In this document: piece by piece, positions 24,501 through 35,640 of the stretch
Layout of the letters: each line of letters opens with the position of its first letter
Numbering within the stretch: the stretch's first letter is position 1
Assembly (NCBI RefSeq): GCF_042242105.1
Contig: NC_092019.1
Coordinates: forward strand, 19,272,828 to 19,336,827
Direction of reading: 5' to 3'
Origin: Pempheris klunzingeri
Lineage: Eukaryota > Chordata > Actinopteri > Acropomatiformes > Pempheridae
Length of the DNA: 64,000 bases
Position numbers and translations under genes: made by a program
The notes under the pieces: model-generated
What the model was told of the DNA's origin: nothing
Seen by the model: the letters and a program-made list of their open reading frames with translations, nothing else
Database searches by the model: none

Positions 24501-27109
24501 ATACAATTCATTGTCACATTTTGATTAATTTGTGGCCACCATATAAAATTTGTTCCCACGTCCCACAGAGAGCCGGCACTGAAATGCAGTCTGAAACGCT
24601 CTCTGGAGTCCTCTGCTCAGCCCTTTTGCATCCCTCATTGGTTCATGCCTCGGAAAGCGCCCAGACAAGAGCAATAGTGTCTCTGGCTTGTCTACACGAC
24701 AATCACAGCACAAAGATATCAAGATATGGGAAGGAAATCCATCTTGTGGCCAATAATTAATCAGAGTGGCCATGAATTCTGTCTGGTGTGAATGCAATAG
24801 CATTTTGATCACTCATTGTAATAAAACATGGCCTTCATAGACATGTTTTTCTCTCTATTGCCACTCTAGGGCTCCACACCTTTGGAATAGTTAATACACA
24901 GAGTGTTGTAATCTAATATTATATATTATAGTATTTGAGAGATGTCTTAAAATATGGAGATGTTACTGTACCATCTTTGATGTTTTTCCAGATAACGGTT
25001 ATGTAGTCGTCTCTGTCATATCTTGATTGTTCATGATATAAGCCCAAAGCATGAAGAAATTCGTGCTCGACTATACCAAGATGATCACATCGCCTGCCAA
25101 TGGAAACGACCTGGCCACTTTTAACAATCCTTGAAACATAAGAGTAGCACCTGCAGGGAGGAGGAGAGTAGCACTTATCAGGCAGAGTAATACATTTTGG
25201 GTAGACTGCCACAATTGAAAGTTATCAGATTATGTGTAAGGAGGAAAAACATATTCACCCTGGATTCTTTCTGACTGAAATGTAATATTCCTCGGACTGT
25301 CTGGGCTTGAAATCAATGCATGTCTTCAAACGGAAGTGTTCAAAGGCCTGCAGAATGATTCCTTTAGCGTTCATATCTGTGCTCAAAGAAAATATACAAA
25401 GTCATAATGAGCAATGCAACAGTGATGAAGGAAAGGGGTCTACTGACTCTCACTCACCAAGGCCGTCTTCTAATACATAAGAAACCGGGTTGTCCCAAAG
25501 CTGTTTTCTATTCAAAATGGCATTCCTGGTGACCCTGGTTTCTGCCTTAATTTCCTTGTGTGAATGAAAGACATTAAATCAAATGGAACAAACTCAACAT
25601 GCTATTCAGCAAAAAAGTATGATAAGAAATGTTGCTTACTTCCATAATATCACCCTCAAATAAATCCAGGCCTGGAGGGTAAACAGAAAAATTATAGATT
25701 TTGTTACTAGAAGAAAAAAAAAAGAAGAAAAAAACATAGTTGATGGATAGTAGATAGATACAAATTTTCTTTGCCACTGTTACTCATTTGCAAAGTACTC
25801 AGTATCTGTTGACTGTCATTCATGGTATGTTTCTATAGTTCCATTGTAGGCAGGGAATAGTATCTCATTTATATACTCAAATTCACTGTTAACTACAACT
25901 AAAACTCTGACTTACCTTCGTTTATTTCAGTTATGTCCAAGTCCTCATCATCGTCGATCTCTTAAAAAAGACCAGACTACATGTGTTACAAGCTTACACC
26001 ATATCTGTAAATTAAATAAAAATATTATTTCATACTTTTTTAATGTCAATTAATATTTGATCTTTATTTTCTATTAAACAAAAAAAAAAGACTTACCTAT
26101 TAACAACGGCTCGAGAGACTGGAAATGAATAGATCAGATGTCACCAGTACGGTGGCCGGGAGGTGCAAAACAATTTTACAATACGAGAAACACTTTTACA
26201 AAGCTGGAGACAAATTTACATTTTAGAAAACATTTTTACAAATCAGAAAACAAAATTACATTACCATAACACATTTACAAGTCCTGAGACAAATTTACAT
26301 TTGAGAAAACAATTTTACAAGACTTGAAACACTTTTACAAACGCCGAGACAAATTTACAAGTGACGAAACACTTTTACAAGCGGCGGAAACAAATTTACA
26401 AGTAACTTTTTCAACCGGAAAGGGAATGTACCGCGTTAATCGGCTTATATGTTCGCCACAAAACGGGCAAAAGACCACTTGACTGCCGTCCATCGTGGGT
26501 CGCCATGAACTCCTTATCACTTCCGGTTCTACTCGACAGTTGGTACATTCCCTTTCCGGTTGAAAAAGTTACTTGTAAATTTGTTTTCGGCCGCAAGTAA
26601 CTTTTTCAACCAGAAAGGGAATGTACCCACGATGGACGGCAGTCAAGCGGTCTTTTGCCCGTTTTGTGGCGAACATATAAGCCGATTAACGCGGTACATT
26701 CCCTTTCCGGTTGAAAAAGTTACTTGTAAATTTGTTTCCGCCGCTTGTAAAAGTGTTTCGTCACTTGTAAATTTGTCTCGGCGTTTGTAAAAGTGTTTCA
26801 AGTCTTGTAAAATTGTTTTCTCAAATGTAAATTTGTCTCAGGATTTGTAAATGTGTTATGGCAATGTAATTTTGTTTTCTGATTTGTAAAAATGTTTTCT
26901 AAAATGTAAATTTGTCTCCAGCTTTGTAAAAGTGTTTCTCGTATTGTAAAATTGTTTTGCACCTCCTGGCTACCGTACACCAGAGTCTCAAACTGGAGTA
27001 AATTCACATTAAAATACATGCAGCTTTCTATAATAATAATAAAAGATATGAATGTACTTACCATGGCAAGATGAAGTATGCTCAGTAGAACAATGACACA
27101 GTTATTCAT
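21538..27109 (-). CDS. Meprin-type astacin metalloprotease, copy 2 (anchor apparently lost)
   Basis: Tandem paralogue of copy 1 with the same domain order. Coding exons, in transcript order: 27062-27109, 26097-26118, 25916-25960, 25640-25671, 25458-25545, 25259-25376, 24972-25150, 23991-24209, 23720-23878, 23363-23581, 22280-22720, 21986-22150, 21679-21787 and 21538-21565. They give 623 residues. The zinc motif HEFLHALGLYH (about 147-157) and Met-turn SVMHYG are intact, and the propeptide exon reads GLDLFEGDI as in vertebrate meprins. Three protease exons (118, 179 and 219 bases) have the same length as in copy 1. After the cysteine linker, the next spliceable segment hits a stop in the frame set by the preceding exon, giving an end ...CETGLDTKAESH with no stalk or hydrophobic tail. 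The predicted product is therefore soluble, but the last exon is uncertain. Intron 1 holds a large foldback element. Confidence 0.85.
22800..23335. repeat. Interspersed repeat in a meprin copy 2 intron
   Basis: The block carries the GCTAACATGCTAA and ATGTTAGCATT words typical of a widespread perch-like fish repeat, plus a short direct duplication (CTCCTAATGA twice at about 22979-22999). It separates exons 22280-22720 and 23363-23581. The family is not assigned. Confidence 0.5.
26144..26981. mobile_element. Nested foldback element (two 357-bp inverted arms)
   Basis: Left arm 26144-26500 and right arm 26625-26981 are inverted copies of exactly equal length, differing at only a handful of positions and without indels. 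The outer part of each arm is a tandem array of about eleven units of roughly 20 bases built on ACAAATTTACAA / GAAACACTTTTACAA. The inner part is a unique segment of about 100 bases. The 124-base loop holds a second inverted pair (26544-26575 and 26594-26625) copied from the arm. Termini resemble GTACGGTAGCC. No transposase is present, so it is non-autonomous. It lies in intron 1 of meprin copy 2. Confidence 0.85.
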
Positions 27110-28600
27110 GATTGTCAATTAATGTCCTCAAGATGGCAGAGAGCTGTAAAGTGGATGATGGAATATAACTGTTAAATATTTAATTATTAATCCTAAATAA
27201 AATAAATAAATAATAAAAACAATCTTAATGATGCATCACTACGTTCCTCACAAATAAGTATCCTCAATTGTTGAATATATGGTTTATTTTTGATCAGACC
27301 TTTGCGCCTCCAATACATAAGTCTTCTAAAAGTCTTCTCTACAGTTCGGTACAAAATGTGTCTAAAGCTACACCTCTTAGGAAAGTGAAGGTAGGGTCTT
27401 GTACAGGACGCCAAACATGTCCTTCCACAAACACTCACCTCACTAAAACCCTGATTAAACATTAGCATTTCTCCTCTAGGCCTTCCAAGAATTTGGCGTA
27501 TTATTATTTCTCAGACAAATAATACTCTTTCAGTGCCCCATAATCAGAAAGACTTAGACACTATTGCACAATAAAAATCTCAGGTGAAATCTAAAATACC
27601 TTGAACTGTTGGTGTGCAAGTGTAAAAACAGGGACATTTTTCATTTCAATTAATTTTTAATGTGTTCACTTCTGAACTGTCGTTTCAGCTTCATTTAAAT
27701 GTTTACAGACCTCAGGTGCAATGTTTTCTTCATACCTTTATGTACTTTGTGACACAAGCCCCCCTAACTGGTTGATCTAGTTTTTGTGACAGCAGTCACT
27801 CTACACGTTGCAGTTGAAGTCCTATTGTTGTACAAAATATTTCACTCTTCTGCTAGTGCTGCCTTGAGCTTAATGGAAAACTTTAATATTTTTTACCCTA
27901 TTTATGCGTTTGAAATGTCTGGTAGGCACAAAGAGTCCTGGATTGGTCCAGGAGATTGCCTTGGGCTGCAAAAGATCTGCAAATGGGCTACAATGGGTAC
28001 CACGTAATCCTTTGAAGCAATTCAAATAATTTATTTTATTTATTTATTTTATAAAATCATTTATTTTTAGCCCCTGACAGACTGAAGCAGGTGTACAAAA
28101 TATGATGGAGTGGTATGCTACAACACTGTTATGTTTACGCAAATGTAAATTGATGAAAATAATGTTTAAACTTTAAGTTTGGTATTACTGTAAGTCAGAC
28201 ATTTTGTAATGTGTGTGGTGCATTTCAGTTTTTATTATTAATAAACCAGCAGGTATATTCTTCGATAAAACCTGTTGGTTTTTAAAGTTGCAGAGGTTCA
28301 GAAATAACCAAACTGAGAGAAAATTGACTTGTGAACTGATTTGTTGGGACACAAAAAAAGAAAAGAAAAAAATAAACATACAAAAAAACAGGATGCGATA
28401 CAGAAAAAAAAAAGATCTGTCAGGATTGTACAAAATAGAACTCAAAAATATGAAATAATAAAGTCGAGCGCTTTAGCATAATGCAGTCATCAAAATCCCA
28501 TCATGTACAGATGTACTGATTTTACCATTTCAGCAGCATCACATGTAGACAAGCATAATATGGGATGATACATAAGCGCACCTGCTTGCAAATGATGATG
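27110..28600. other. Upstream flank of meprin copy 2
   Basis: AT-rich DNA that should contain the minus-strand promoter and 5' UTR of meprin copy 2. No reliable TATA box, coding exon or known repeat was recognised. Confidence 0.4.
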
Positions 28601-29189
28601 ACAATAATGGAAGAATGGTCATTGTGCTGTTTCCAATGCTGTTAAAATAGGTAGGAGGTGTTACTGGTTGTGTAATACAAGCATTTCTACATTCTTTGGC
28701 ATATACTGTCCATTGACAAGACAGTGTATTAGCAAACCTTTCAACATATTCATTAGTAACGTGTATTTTGCTGTCATGTACATCTCTTCAAGTTGCTTTA
28801 GGCAGCTTCCCCTATTATCTGTCTGCGTCAGTGTCCCAGAACACAAGTTGGTCAACACCCGAGGAATGTCTGCGATGTTCAGTCGGCTGTAACTTCACTG
28901 TAACTTGTCCAGACACCATGGCAGAACAAGACTGAATGGTAACCCCAGCTCCACTCAAATGATGCATGGCCAAGCATTGTTCAAACATACAGAAATCTAT
29001 TGTATTTTATTTGTCAAGATCGCAGCATTTGCAAAGATAACAAACATGTACAGGTGAATGTATTTTGCCATTTGAAGAACATCAGCATCATCCAGTCCAA
29101 TAATAGGTTCAATAAACACAGAAATACGTAATATAACAAATACATAAAACACCAATTACATCCACGTCAGAGTTGCTTAAGGGAAGATT

Positions 29190-29990
29190 TAAGGGGGAGG
29201 TATTGGGGTGTGATATGACGTGATCGAATGAAAACCTCCCAGGGAGTCTCCAGCTCCATTTCGTGCCTCAAAGCCCATCTGGATGAGCCTGCTGGCGCCC
29301 AGTGTAACGTGATGGAGGTGCCTTTGAGTTGTTGGTGGACCTGGAAAATGTATGAATGAAATGAATACAGAATGACAAAACATGCTCTCACTGGAAGGGC
29401 TTAAAACCATTATCCTCAAGCATAAAAGAACATTAAAAAAACCTCTATTATACTCGAATACAATCAAACGCTGTCAACCTCAATATATTGATCACACCAC
29501 AACTTTTGGAGTGGACAAACGTCTCTGATATCCTTTTGGTGACTATGAAATTAAGCAAAGAGATAGATGTACTTCACCTGTGATCTGTTTCATTAAATAG
29601 ATGGTTTCCTTTGCTTCCCTGTCATAAATTCTGTTGAGTTGGTCCACATCACTGCCACTGAAAGTAGGAAAACTGGAGGCATGGAAACCATTTCGTTTGG
29701 ATTTGGTCTCCTGCTCTCCATTTTGGCATCATTGCCCGCTTTTCCATCTGTGCCACAGTACATGAAGAAGCCTCCAACGATTAGACATTTCATAATCAAA
29801 CAAGAAGCAATATGTCCAACTGAGGGTAATGTGCAAGTGTACTGTTTTACAGCAATAGTGCTCAGTCATTAGTTTGTCTCCCCCATATATTGTCTTTTTA
29901 AGTGGCAAAAAGTAATAGTTTGAATCAAATATGGATCTTTAAACACACCTTAGTTTATCTCAACAATGTCTGGATCAGTTTCTTCATCCC
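29190..29990 (-). pseudogene. Relic of a third meprin copy lacking the protease domain
   Basis: Three fragments on the minus strand match meprin exons in the right order. About 29946-29990 matches the acidic propeptide exon (DEETDPDIVEIN, followed at once by a stop). About 29583-29785 matches the second MAM exon (GFFMYCGTDGKAGNDAKMES, then QLNRIYDREAKE). About 29200-29342 matches the MAM end (FEARNGAGDSLGG). The MAM exon has a frameshift between its halves and the last fragment runs into a stop. The exons for the rest of the propeptide, the whole astacin domain and the MATH domain are missing between or beyond them. It is a dead host gene copy, third in the tandem array. Confidence 0.75.
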
Positions 29991-29999
29991 CGGCTCCTT

Positions 30000-30859
30000 G
30001 TGATAGAGGGCAGCAAGTAAAAGACACCATGTTCAGTATGTAGGATATGAGTGATTGCTCCTGATGTGCTATTCATAAATTTGATGAATGATGAATTTGA
30101 TGCTTTGATTATCTATGAAATTGATGAGTAAAGTCAAATCCAAGAAAACATTGCCGTATTTCTTGTTACAGGCCTCCATGAGCCAACTATTCTTAATTAC
30201 AAATCTGCTGTAGTCCGCTTTATATGACCTCTAGTACCTCCTACAGATGAACTGGACATATGCAAATGGACGTGTGAGATAAATGATGCAGCATCTGGTC
30301 ACAGTGTTATGTTACAAGCATCATCTGAATATAAAATGAATGTGATGTGCCTCATAGGGGGATGCCTGCTTCAAAACCACACTCAGCAGCAGAACTGTAT
30401 AAAACACATATTTTCTGATAAAAACACGGGAGAACATTTTCAGGTTTTACAATTTTTGTATTACTTTGGATTGCAAATTTTCTGCAACACACACAGGAGG
30501 AGGAGGGTAGCTGAACGCATGCCGTTGCCACTAATAAAGCACATCCTGTACTTTTCGCATCATACCAGACAATCCAGCAGACAAACCACTGTTCACCTGT
30601 CATCTAAGTTATAAGTTGAAAAATAGCAGCTGCGTGCATACCGTAAAAACCTGTCTGTGTGTTCTTTGTATGAAGGGACATGCAAGTACACATTGACACG
30701 TGCATACACACCAGTGGTGCTACTTTGAACAATATAAAACCTCCATCTGATGGACCTTCAACAGAACCATCATCCTGCAGGCGACCATACAGTGACGGAG
30801 AGGACGTTATCATCTAAAAGCCTTGTAGACAAATTTTGTATTGAACACCATGTTGTGGT
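30000..30859. other. Flank of the meprin relic
   Basis: No further meprin exon (signal peptide or protease) could be found here, and no other gene is recognised. Confidence 0.4.
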
Positions 30860-30863
30860 TTAA

Positions 30864-31911
30864 CCTTCCTCTTGTGTTAGGGTCGGCACCGACCCGTTTT
30901 AGGTTTTAAATGCATAGAATAACCACATAAATTTGTTTATTGCATCAAGGCTTTATGACTTTGTCAGGAACCTCTATTTCAACAAAATAAAACAAAAAAA
31001 TTTGTTCTCACTAAATTATAAAATGCTCTAGTTGAAATTATGACCTTTGTGTTATTAGGGTCGGTTTCGACCCAGTTATAAAAGTAAGATTATAAAGCAA
31101 TAATTAGAGCCAAAACTGAAATCATAAGTTCACTGTCAGCCAACACACTGACAGCCAGCTCCTCTCCCAATCATGTGAGCTTTAGAGTATTCTCATTTTG
31201 CCTTGTTTTCCAGTACACCTGCACAAAGACAAAACAAACAAAAACGAGCATGTCGAGATATGTGAGGTCAATTCAGTATAGAGTTAGTGACTTCACATTT
31301 CCAATTTGCAGCATGCAAAAATGAGAACAAGATTTTCAGTGAGCCAAGTTCTGGATAACATTTTTGGTTTGTTTGTTTGACCTAGCAAATCTATATTTTT
31401 TTATATTTATGTTATACATATATAAATATATTTGTTCTGCTTTTCATTTTGTGTTTGTACTAAAGTTTTATTGCTGAAAAAAAACAAACTTTTTTGCTTT
31501 TTTCTTGAAGTAAATATATATATGGGTCGAAATTGACCTGTAACACCATAGATGTTACTATAGTCAATAATGTTAAAATGAAAAAATAAACAAAACAAAT
31601 TTATTTAAGAGAGGTGTTCTAAATCCCCTCAGTAATACTCAGGTAACACAACAACCTTTTATTAATTTATATGATTCTCCTGAGGTTCATTTTAAAAAAA
31701 ATTTTAATTGAAATCGAGGGGTATACTGACAAAAAAAGGCCCAACTGATATTTTCATGGATAAGGAAGCCTAAGAAGGTAACCAAGAGATGAGAAACAAA
31801 TTGGATGATAAATACTTGTTTTTAGTGTATTTTACAGCTGATTTAAGACACGGGTCAAAACCGACCCGTTAACATAAGAGGTGGTAACAGGAAACTAACC
31901 CAAGAGGAAGG
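30864..31911. mobile_element. TTAA-flanked non-autonomous piggyBac-like element (1,048 bp)
   Basis: The element starts CCTTCCTCTTGTGTTAGGG and ends with the inverted form (CCAAGAGGAAGG). It is flanked on both sides by TTAA (30860-30863 and 31912-31915), the target site of piggyBac transposases. Subterminal GGGTCGG...CCGACCC palindromes lie at both ends and GGGTCG-type words recur inside. No transposase frame is present. Confidence 0.8.
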
Positions 31912-32071
31912 TTAACCTTTGTGTTTGTGTTTGCTTCCTCACTTGCTTTTTGACCGTTTGGGATCTTACACAACCCACTGCTGCACGGGTAAGGGTGATA
32001 GGTACAAAATCAACCAGTGCCTGAACCTGAATCTGCACCTGTGTGTCCTTTTCACACCCCGCTCCTGTTAA

Positions 32072-32327
32072 AGAGCAACTCAACACCTCGTTTTAGCTTG
32101 AACACACCTCTTCACAAGTTTCCCATGCCCCAGGGTACATCATACATTTTTCACAGATTTAGTGGAGGGGGGGGCTCACATGGACAGAATTTCTGGATTT
32201 AAAAATAACAACTGTGATAATGCACACTATAGTAGGATCATGCAGGATCAGTAGATAGTGTAATAAAGTAAAGACTGTACATGCAATTTACCAATTTAAA
32301 AAAACGTGTTTCATGTTGAGTTGCTCC
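32072..32327. mobile_element. Second TTAA-flanked MITE (256 bp)
   Basis: Flanked by TTAA at 32068-32071 and 32328-32331. The ends are inverted copies, AGAGCAACTCAACA at the left and the complement of GGAGCAACTCAACA at the right. It is too short to encode a protein. The TTAA duplication again points to a piggyBac-type transposase acting in trans. Confidence 0.7.
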
Positions 32328-32331
32328 TTAA

Positions 32332-34145
32332 GCTGCTGATTACCTACTACCTTTTTTTGACCCTGCAGCACCCGCACACCGTGTTTCCATCTGTCATTTC
32401 CAGTGAGGCTTCTTTAACTGAACCTGTTCTGGCTGTGACTCTGTGCCTGGGTCCTCACCCTTGTTGCTTTGTTCTTAAGCTGTAATCAAACAATTGTTTT
32501 CCCAATAAAACCCAATGTCTCGAGCAGTACAGAAGTGACAACCTTAGTCTTTACCACATTTGATAAAGGCAACAAAATATGGAAATGACCATAATGGTAT
32601 ATATTTTATAGTTGATAAATAGGGCTGTGTCCAGGACCCAAAACAGAACATTTAGTGGTTAACGGTATAACCACATTTACGCAACTGCACTGCCTCAGTT
32701 AGTTGAGTCACGCTTCATTTTGCTTGAAAACTCTTTTTCTTTTTCTACTTTGACGTGTGATGAAAGGATGAAAGGAACAGGAAAGATCACCTTCACACAG
32801 AGAGGTGTGTCAGGATATCTAAGTCACGATCAGTAAATAGATATTACATAAACATAATCCTGTATTTGTGTTCCTCATTCCTCCAGCTTCTGTTTATCTC
32901 CCCAAAGGAAACACTTGTCTGTGTTAGTTGACAGACAAAGTCTCATCCCTCTTACATTTGCTCTGAATGCAGACAGAGCATTATCTGCATGATCTGCAAT
33001 GCATTTTAGTACACACCTCTTTATATTGGATTTAAATACATATTTTTATTAACATGACAGATTTTATTTTTACTTTACTTTTTGGAAAAATCGGAATTTA
33101 TTTGGATTTTTTTTTTTACAATAACTTCCATGTAATGTGACACACTTATTTAACTCAAAGCTCAACAAGAACTCTATTTCTACACTGGACAAATAGAGCA
33201 CACCTCTTTCTATTGATTTTAAGTGCTTTTCCATATTTTATAAATATTTCTATGGAAAAAAAAAAAGCTTCCATGTGGTGCAATGCAATGACTCTAAATT
33301 AATACCAGAATTTATCACTAAAGTGGACACATGGAAGCTACTTTACCTAAATGTTCATGTAAAAGAAATGAATTACACACTAACATTCAAAATAAGTGTG
33401 TTACATGATGCCAATGACATACTCTTTTTAAATTATATATTAAATCTTATAACATTGGCAAGTCTGCATGAAGGTATTGAAATAACACTACAGTAATTTA
33501 GTGATGGTCCAAACAAAGAATTGTCTGGCCATAGGAAGAACAACAAAAAATCCTCTCAGTGAGAAATAAATGAGAGCTGAGTGGGCACAGGGACTACCTG
33601 CGACAATGCTTGAAAGCATGCAAGCCTGTAGATAATATTTTGTTATGATAACAATTTCTAACTTGTCACACTCTACAATACAGTGAACTGGACTGTAAGC
33701 GTTGGTGCATATCCTAATTTCAGGCTCAATTTCAAGTGAGTAATTATCATTCTATTATCATGTATTTGGCATCATGTTAATGGTCAGTGTCTTAGATTTC
33801 ATTTAAGTCCAGTTGTGGATGTGGATGTGAGAAACACATCAGACCACTTCAAAATGTTCAAAATTCTCCTAAACCACAGTTTGTATTTGATCAGTTCCAG
33901 GACTGGGATCACCTCCCTCTTTGAGATTTTTCTCACGTCTTATCAACTGTCCTGCAGTGAACCACGTTGATCCAACGCTCAGGGCGCTTTGGATCCTTAG
34001 GCATGCACTCTTCTGCACACAATAGACAGTCCCTTTTGAATGGATGTGGATCCAGGACACCTTTTAACACTATTTTGCATTTTAGTTCATTTCAAGTTTA
34101 TTTTCAGAAAGTAAGTATTTAAGTTACTTTCTCCACTACTTTTCT
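32332..34145. other. Intergenic AT-rich DNA
   Basis: No gene, RNA or recognised repeat in this stretch. Several poly-A and poly-T tracts only. Confidence 0.4.
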
Positions 34146-35640
34146 ATGTTGTCAAAATGTATATTTGCAAAAAATCTCTCATCATCAGTAGTGATCACTG
34201 AGAATGATGTGGCCGCAAGTCCATATAAACTGAAGCTGAACAAGACCACTGGCCCAGATGGACTGAAAACCCGTCTTCATAAAGATTGTGCTTCTAAGCT
34301 AAAAGGAGTTTTTGCAAAGCTGTTTCAGTCTCTTCTTGACACATGCACAGAGCCAAAGACATGGAAACTCTCAATAATCAGATCCGTGCCAAAAAGCCAG
34401 GTGGTAAATCTTCAGCTATAACCTCCATTCTGTGTAAAGAAAACTTGCCAGTGATGTGGCAAGTAAGCTAGATCTATTCCACTTTGCATATAAGAGTAAG
34501 TTGATGCTGTCCTGACTGCTAAACACAGCGACAAAACAACTCATGCTTGGACTTTATTTATAGGTTTTAGCTCAGCTTTTAACTCAATGAAGACACACAT
34601 TCTCCCGAAATGGCTCATTAACCTCAACATCAATTCAGGGTTAGTTCTCTGGTTCAGAGTCTTTCTCTCCTGACGTCCACAGAGGGTTTGTGTCAGGGGA
34701 AGCATGTCAGGCCTGCTGCTCACTGTGACCACAGGCAGTCCTCGGGGATGTGTCCTTTCCCCTGTGCTGTTTTCTCTCTTTACTAATGAACTGAAGATCA
34801 ATGAGAAACATTTTAGACTGTTCAAGTATGCAGATGACATGGCCTTAGTTGGCCTCCTACAGAAAGCGGAGGCAGTAGGTGAAGCTGCCTATCTGGGCCT
34901 TATTAGGACCCTTCAAACATGGTGTCAGGTTAGCCAGCCAGAAATCAGTGTGGTCAAGACAAAAGAGTAAATTATCTGCACAAGAACAGAGCCAGTTTCA
35001 CTAGAGGTCCAATATGTTGAAACTGTGGAAAACTTTCAATACCTCAGTAAAGTCCTGGACTCTCAGGTTTGCTAAAAATATCAAGTACATTCTCAAGACA
35101 TGCTCACAGCAACTTTATCTTTTCAGGAAACTCAGTGGCCTCAGTGTTAGTCAGCAGAGTTTAGAAATAGTGTACAGAACTATTGTTGAGAGCATTTTAA
35201 CTTTTCACCTTTCTTCCTGGTAAATTCACCTAAATTGTAGATCTAAGAATAAATTATCTAGGATTAGTTCAATGGCCAGAAAAATAGTGGGCATCTGGTC
35301 ACAGTGTTGGGCTCACAGAAAGTGAGGAGCATCCTGGCAGACAACTCCCATCCCCTCTTTGGCCAGTTTGAGCTCTTGATCTCTGGGAGGCGCTATAGAG
35401 CAACTAGAAATATATTTAAGCAGTCCTTCATCCAAAGTGCTATCAATAATCTCAATTCAGCAGGTGACTGATACGATCTGAGACGCAGATATTGACATGA
35501 GCTGTTTTTTAAATGTGTAATTTGACCTTTCTATGTGTTTTTTTATTTTTTAAATTGTGTGTTTTATGCTGTTGTTGCTTGTGTCTGGCTAACCAAAGAC
35601 AAATTTCCACCCTGGTGGACAATAAAGATCCATTCTATCA
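34146..35640 (+). mobile_element. 5'-truncated, degenerate LINE (CR1/L2-type reverse transcriptase)
   Basis: Three frame-shifted open stretches follow the reverse transcriptase of fish CR1/L2-type non-LTR retrotransposons. These are 34146-34421 (NKTTGPDGLKTR, the finger region), 34704-34970 (GSPRGCVLSPVLFSLF, then the catalytic YADD at about 34827-34838) and 35014-35223 (thumb, ESILTFHLSSW). The 3' tail includes GACAATAAAGATCCATTCTA near 35620. The endonuclease domain and 5' end are absent. Stops and frameshifts show it is dead. Confidence 0.8.

Noticed and set aside
24257-24760. 167-codon plus-strand open frame in a meprin copy 2 intron
   Set aside because: No recognisable domain, no splice context on the plus strand, and the AT-rich composition matches the intron.
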